DNA of 10,089 bases from an uncultured Porphyromonadaceae bacterium (GTDB lineage Bacteria; Bacteroidota; Bacteroidia; Bacteroidales; Muribaculaceae): contig CABUTY010000024.1 of the NCBI GenBank assembly GCA_902494595.1, positions 1 to 10,089 of the forward strand, written 5' to 3'. Within the stretch, counting starts at the first letter, position 1, and every line of letters starts with the position of its first letter. This document shows, one piece after another, positions 7,631-10,089 of this stretch. A program made the position numbers and the translations under genes. Below the pieces are notes generated by a model, which ran no database searches, was not told the DNA's origin, and saw only the letters and a list, made by a program, of their open reading frames with translations.

Positions 7631-7638
7631 CAAAATTA
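7631..7638 (-). promoter_or_regulatory. Candidate promoter -7 box for the Crp/Fnr-like regulator
   Basis: On the minus strand this reads TAATTTTG, matching TAnnTTTG, about 55 bases before the start codon at 7576. A second, one-mismatch box (GATATTTG) lies at 7651-7658. No clear -33 element is seen. Confidence 0.45.
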
Positions 7639-7660
7639 TTGCGTAATAGTCAAATATCCT

Positions 7661-7682
7661 TAATATGGCACTATCCATATTA
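7661..7682. promoter_or_regulatory. 22-base inverted repeat, candidate operator of the Crp/Fnr-like regulator
   Basis: Perfect 8-base arms TAATATGG and CCATATTA are separated by the six bases CACTAT. A six-base spacer and 22-base overall length are typical of Crp/Fnr-family sites, although the half-site differs from the E. coli CRP half-site TGTGA. Its centre lies about 37 bases upstream of the candidate -7 box of the regulator, so it could be an autoregulatory site. Binding is inferred only from symmetry and position. Confidence 0.45.
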
Positions 7683-7720
7683 GGTGAATTTACAATTATA
7701 TGCTCTCTGGTCTTTGCTCA

Positions 7721-7816
7721 TTTTTGGAATAACAGAACTGAACCTTAACCGCGCATTTTTGGAATCACTGAAGTGAACCATCAGTGCAGTTCCGGTCAGT
7801 TATGTGATTCCAAAAA
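7721..7816. repeat. Dispersed intergenic palindromic repeat, copy 2
   Basis: Direct units lie at 7721-7744 and 7756-7779 and an inverted unit at 7794-7816. The arms TTTTTGGAATCAC (7756-7768) and GTGATTCCAAAAA (7804-7816) are perfect 13-base inverted repeats, so a long hairpin is possible. It is related in sequence and layout to 1933-2000. It lies in the 340-base gap between the regulator and the ATPase, which holds no convincing gene. Confidence 0.75.
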
Positions 7817-7862
7817 CTATACAGTAAACCAAAATCAGGGAAAGACAGTGTTCAAAATTATC

Positions 7863-7877
7863 TGCACAGGGTGTGCA
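7863..7877. promoter_or_regulatory. 15-base palindrome in the ATPase promoter, candidate operator
   Basis: TGCACAGGGTGTGCA has perfect 6-base arms around GGG and ends 12 bases before the -7 box at 7890. It therefore occupies the -33 region, where a repressor would block polymerase or a MerR-type activator would bind. For a metal exporter a metal-responsive regulator is an obvious candidate, but no such gene is in the window and the site matches no box I can name with certainty. Confidence 0.45.
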
Positions 7878-7889
7878 ACTTTTTTGCGG

Positions 7890-7897
7890 TAATTTTG
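7890..7897 (+). promoter_or_regulatory. Candidate promoter -7 box for the metal P-type ATPase
   Basis: TAATTTTG matches TAnnTTTG, with its last base 20 bases before ATG at 7917. The leader would be only about 10-15 bases. The -33 region is overlapped by the palindrome at 7863-7877 and has no good TTTG, which suits a regulated promoter. Confidence 0.55.
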
Positions 7898-7916
7898 TGT
7901 TATAAAAACAAAGATT

Positions 7917-9890
7917 ATGAGCAAGCACTGTAAAGAATGCCATGGGGGCCATGGCCATACTCATAGCCAAGAACACAGCCACAGTCATGGCGGCGGTCAT
8001 GAAAGCGTGCGGCGGAGTTATTCTCTCGAGATAGCCAGCGCGGCATTGCTGGCAGCATCTCTTGTGGTGCAGCATACGGTAAGCTTTCAGGGTGGCAATG
8101 AGGGCGTGCACCGCAACTGGTGGCTCTTCGCCATATATGCGGTGTCGTTGTTGCCGGTGGGGTTGCCGGTGATCAGAGAGATGCTGATGTCATGGCGCCA
8201 GGGTAGCGTGATGAATGAGTTCACGCTGATGGTGGCGGCCTCGGCGGGAGCTTTCATCATCGGCGAATACCCTGAAGCCGTGGCCGTGCTTCTCTTCTAT
8301 TCTTTCGGAGAGAAGCTGGAGGATTCGGCGTCCGACGATGTGCGGCGGCGCATAAAGTCGCTGTTGGGCCGCATTCCCGACCGGGCCACGATGATAGACC
8401 CGACGGGCGCCCGACATACCGTAAGCCCCGAGATGCTGCCCGTAGGCACCAGAATCCTGGTTATGCCCGGCGAGAGGGTTCCCATCGATGCCCGCTATGA
8501 GGGGAAAGAGGCTGCCGACTTCGACACCGCCGCCATTACGGGCGAGTCGGTACCCCGCGCTTTCAACCCCGGCGACGACCTTCCTTCAGGCATAATTCCC
8601 GTCGACACCCCCATCGAGGCCGTGACGACGCGCCCCTTCAGCGATTCATCCATGACGCGTATCCTCCGAATGATCGAGGATGCCCAGGCCGGCAAATCCC
8701 ATACCGAAACCATGCTCCGCCGTATCACACGCTGGTATACGCCGGTGGTCTTCGCGCTGGCCTTGGCCATTTTCGTCATACCATGGTGCTGGTATGCATT
8801 GGGAGGACACGGGACGTTTGTATGGGCCGACTGGTTCAGGCGTTCGCTGGTGTTCCTTGTATGCTCTTGTCCCTGTGCGCTGGTGGTCAGCATCCCGCTG
8901 AGTTACTTCGTATCGTTAGGCACGGCGTCCCGGCTGGGACTTCTCTTCAAAGGCTCCCGATTCCTTGACGGTATGCGCAAGCTGCGCATGGTGGTATTCG
9001 ACAAGACAGGCACCCTCACCACAGGGAGTTTCCATATCGAGGCCATAAGGCCGGCGCAGGGCATATCTCCCGAAGAGGTGGTTGCCGCCGTTGCCGCCGT
9101 GGATGCCGACTCATCCCACCCGCTCGCAAAGGCCGTATGCGGCTATGCCCGGGAGCATGGGATAAAAATGCCCGAGGCTAAGGATGTGAAGACAGTCCGT
9201 CACGGCATTACAGGCGTTGCCGGCGGCAAAAGGATACTTGCCGGTTCCGAAAAGCTGATGGCTGCCGATAACATACCCATACCTGCCGACGATGCGTCAG
9301 GCTCACGCATATGCGTGGCCGCCGACGGTAGTTATATAGGATCGGTATACCTTGTAGACACCATCAAGAATGAAGCCAGATCTGTATTCGATGCGCTTCA
9401 CAAGGAGGGCGTCAAGGTGATGATACTTAGTGGCGACAGGGCGCCGGCCGTACGCCGGGTTGCGGAATCCTTGGGCGCCGACGGCTGGAATGCCGAATTG
9501 CTGCCGGAAGATAAGCAGCGGATAGTCAAAGAGCTTCACGAGAAGGAGCCGGTGGCCTTTGTGGGCGATGGCATCAACGATGCGCCGGCGATAGCGGCCT
9601 CGGATTTGGGCGTGGCCATGGGTACCATGGGCACCGGCATGACCATGGATACCGCCGACGTGATAATATCCGGCGACAATCTGCGGCTGATAGAAAGGGG
9701 AATACGGCTGTCGAAGCGGGTACGCCTCACGGTGATCGAGAATGTATCCTTCGCTCTGGGCGTCAAGGCATTGGTGATGACACTCGGGGCCTGCGGCATA
9801 GCCACACTATGGGCTGCGGTCTTCGCCGACACGGGCGTGACCCTCATCACCATCCTCTGGACGCTCCTTACGCTCCGGAGACATCTTTAA
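7917..9890 (+). CDS. P1B-type heavy-metal-exporting ATPase, Zn2+/Cd2+ type (ZntA/CadA-like)
   Basis: This 657-residue inner-membrane pump is predicted to export Zn2+, Cd2+ or similar divalent ions using ATP. All core motifs are present. The actuator loop is TGES (208-211). The membrane metal site is Cys318-Pro319-Cys320. The phosphorylation site is DKTGT, with Asp362. The nucleotide-domain dipeptide is His401-Pro402 and the hinge is GDGIND (550-555). In the last membrane helices Lys617 and Asp638 (ADTG) match positions typical of the Zn/Cd P1B-2 class, which argues against the Cu class. The usual N-terminal HMA domain is absent. In its place the first 28 residues carry nine His and two Cys (HCKECHGGHGHTH...), probably a metal sensor or binding tail. 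Two helices at about 36-90 precede the six core helices. It stands alone, divergent from a Crp-like regulator, with a palindrome in its promoter. Class is well supported; exact metal preference is inference. Confidence 0.95.
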   Translation: MSKHCKECHGGHGHTHSQEHSHSHGGGHESVRRSYSLEIASAALLAASLVVQHTVSFQGGNEGVHRNWWLFAIYAVSLLPVGLPVIREMLMSWRQGSVMNEFTLMVAASAGAFIIGEYPEAVAVLLFYSFGEKLEDSASDDVRRRIKSLLGRIPDRATMIDPTGARHTVSPEMLPVGTRILVMPGERVPIDARYEGKEAADFDTAAITGESVPRAFNPGDDLPSGIIPVDTPIEAVTTRPFSDSSMTRILRMIEDAQAGKSHTETMLRRITRWYTPVVFALALAIFVIPWCWYALGGHGTFVWADWFRRSLVFLVCSCPCALVVSIPLSYFVSLGTASRLGLLFKGSRFLDGMRKLRMVVFDKTGTLTTGSFHIEAIRPAQGISPEEVVAAVAAVDADSSHPLAKAVCGYAREHGIKMPEAKDVKTVRHGITGVAGGKRILAGSEKLMAADNIPIPADDASGSRICVAADGSYIGSVYLVDTIKNEARSVFDALHKEGVKVMILSGDRAPAVRRVAESLGADGWNAELLPEDKQRIVKELHEKEPVAFVGDGINDAPAIAASDLGVAMGTMGTGMTMDTADVIISGDNLRLIERGIRLSKRVRLTVIENVSFALGVKALVMTLGACGIATLWAAVFADTGVTLITILWTLLTLRRHL

Positions 9891-9900
9891 CACACTGATG

Positions 9901-9931
9901 TTGCGCATGTGATCAGGATAAATTATTTTTG
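9901..9931 (+). promoter_or_regulatory. Candidate rightward promoter after the ATPase gene
   Basis: TTG at 9901-9903 and TATTTTTG at 9924-9931 fit the Bacteroidales -33 and -7 boxes with a 20-base spacer. This is the best-spaced pair in the window. It starts only 10 bases after the ATPase stop, and what it would transcribe lies beyond the right edge. Confidence 0.4.
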
Positions 9932-9932
9932 C

Positions 9933-9959
9933 AGTCGAAGTAGTTTCGACTAATTTTTA
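9933..9959 (+). terminator. Weak candidate intrinsic terminator of the ATPase gene
   Basis: Arms AGTCGAA (9933-9939) and TTCGACT (9945-9951) enclose a 5-base loop and are followed by AATTTTTAT. The stem has only three G:C pairs and the T-run is interrupted, so termination may be inefficient. It lies 42 bases after the ATPase stop. Confidence 0.45.
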
Positions 9960-10089
9960 TGATTGATTATTAAGGCTCTGTTCCTTAAAAATTGTTCACG
10001 CAGGGGTCGCAGGCTTTAGACGATTTTCTCCATGCAGGTGAGGGAACATAGCGGGCTATGTGACTGAACCAAAGGGTGAAAAGCGTCAA
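9960..10089. other. Right-edge non-coding stretch with small inverted repeats
   Basis: No convincing gene is visible. TTAAGG (9970-9975) and CCTTAA (9983-9988) form a 6-base stem. ACATAGC and GCTATGT (10046-10061) form another perfect inverted repeat. The stretch could be a leader, a structured RNA or the end of a repeat or insertion element that continues past the window; I do not recognise it. Confidence 0.4.

Noticed and set aside
9985..10089. Open minus-strand frame entering from the right edge and ending at 9985
   Set aside because: Only about 34 codons are visible, rich in Trp, Cys and Ser with no recognised motif, and the stretch is full of short inverted repeats; evidence is too thin to call a gene.

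Overview
The window looks like chromosomal DNA from a gut-type Bacteroidota, order Bacteroidales. Start codons lack Shine-Dalgarno sequences, several genes are preceded by the Bacteroidales -7 box TAnnTTTG, and two secreted proteins end in tails resembling type IX secretion (T9SS) C-terminal domains. GC content is moderate in genes and low in intergenic DNA. A family such as Muribaculaceae or Prevotellaceae is plausible but cannot be decided from the sequence.

Left part (1-1906, minus strand): a two-gene operon reads leftward from a promoter near 1900. It encodes a 144-residue secreted protein of unknown family and, 12 bases later, a streptopain-like C10 cysteine protease that runs off the left edge. 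The small protein has a short stretch resembling the protease propeptide, so it may be a cognate inhibitor. The protease keeps its catalytic Cys and His but has Arg in place of the Trp that normally follows the active-site Asn.

Intergenic region (1907-2388): it holds one copy of a dispersed palindromic repeat (1933-2000), a nested tandem and inverted repeat array (2034-2243), and a rightward promoter.

Centre (2389-6987, plus strand): a secreted M6-family zinc metalloprotease is followed after a single base by a GLUG-repeat beta-helix surface protein with 13 Cys-containing rungs. Both have T9SS-like tails, and a strong intrinsic terminator closes the unit. The two left-hand operons together place two secreted peptidases of different catalytic type on either side of the repeat array.

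Right part (6986-10089): a Crp/Fnr-family regulator (minus) and a Zn/Cd-type P1B ATPase (plus) are divergent. The 340 bases between them contain two candidate operators, two candidate promoters and the second copy of the dispersed repeat. The last 199 bases have no convincing gene; they hold a candidate promoter and several small hairpins, possibly the edge of another repeat.
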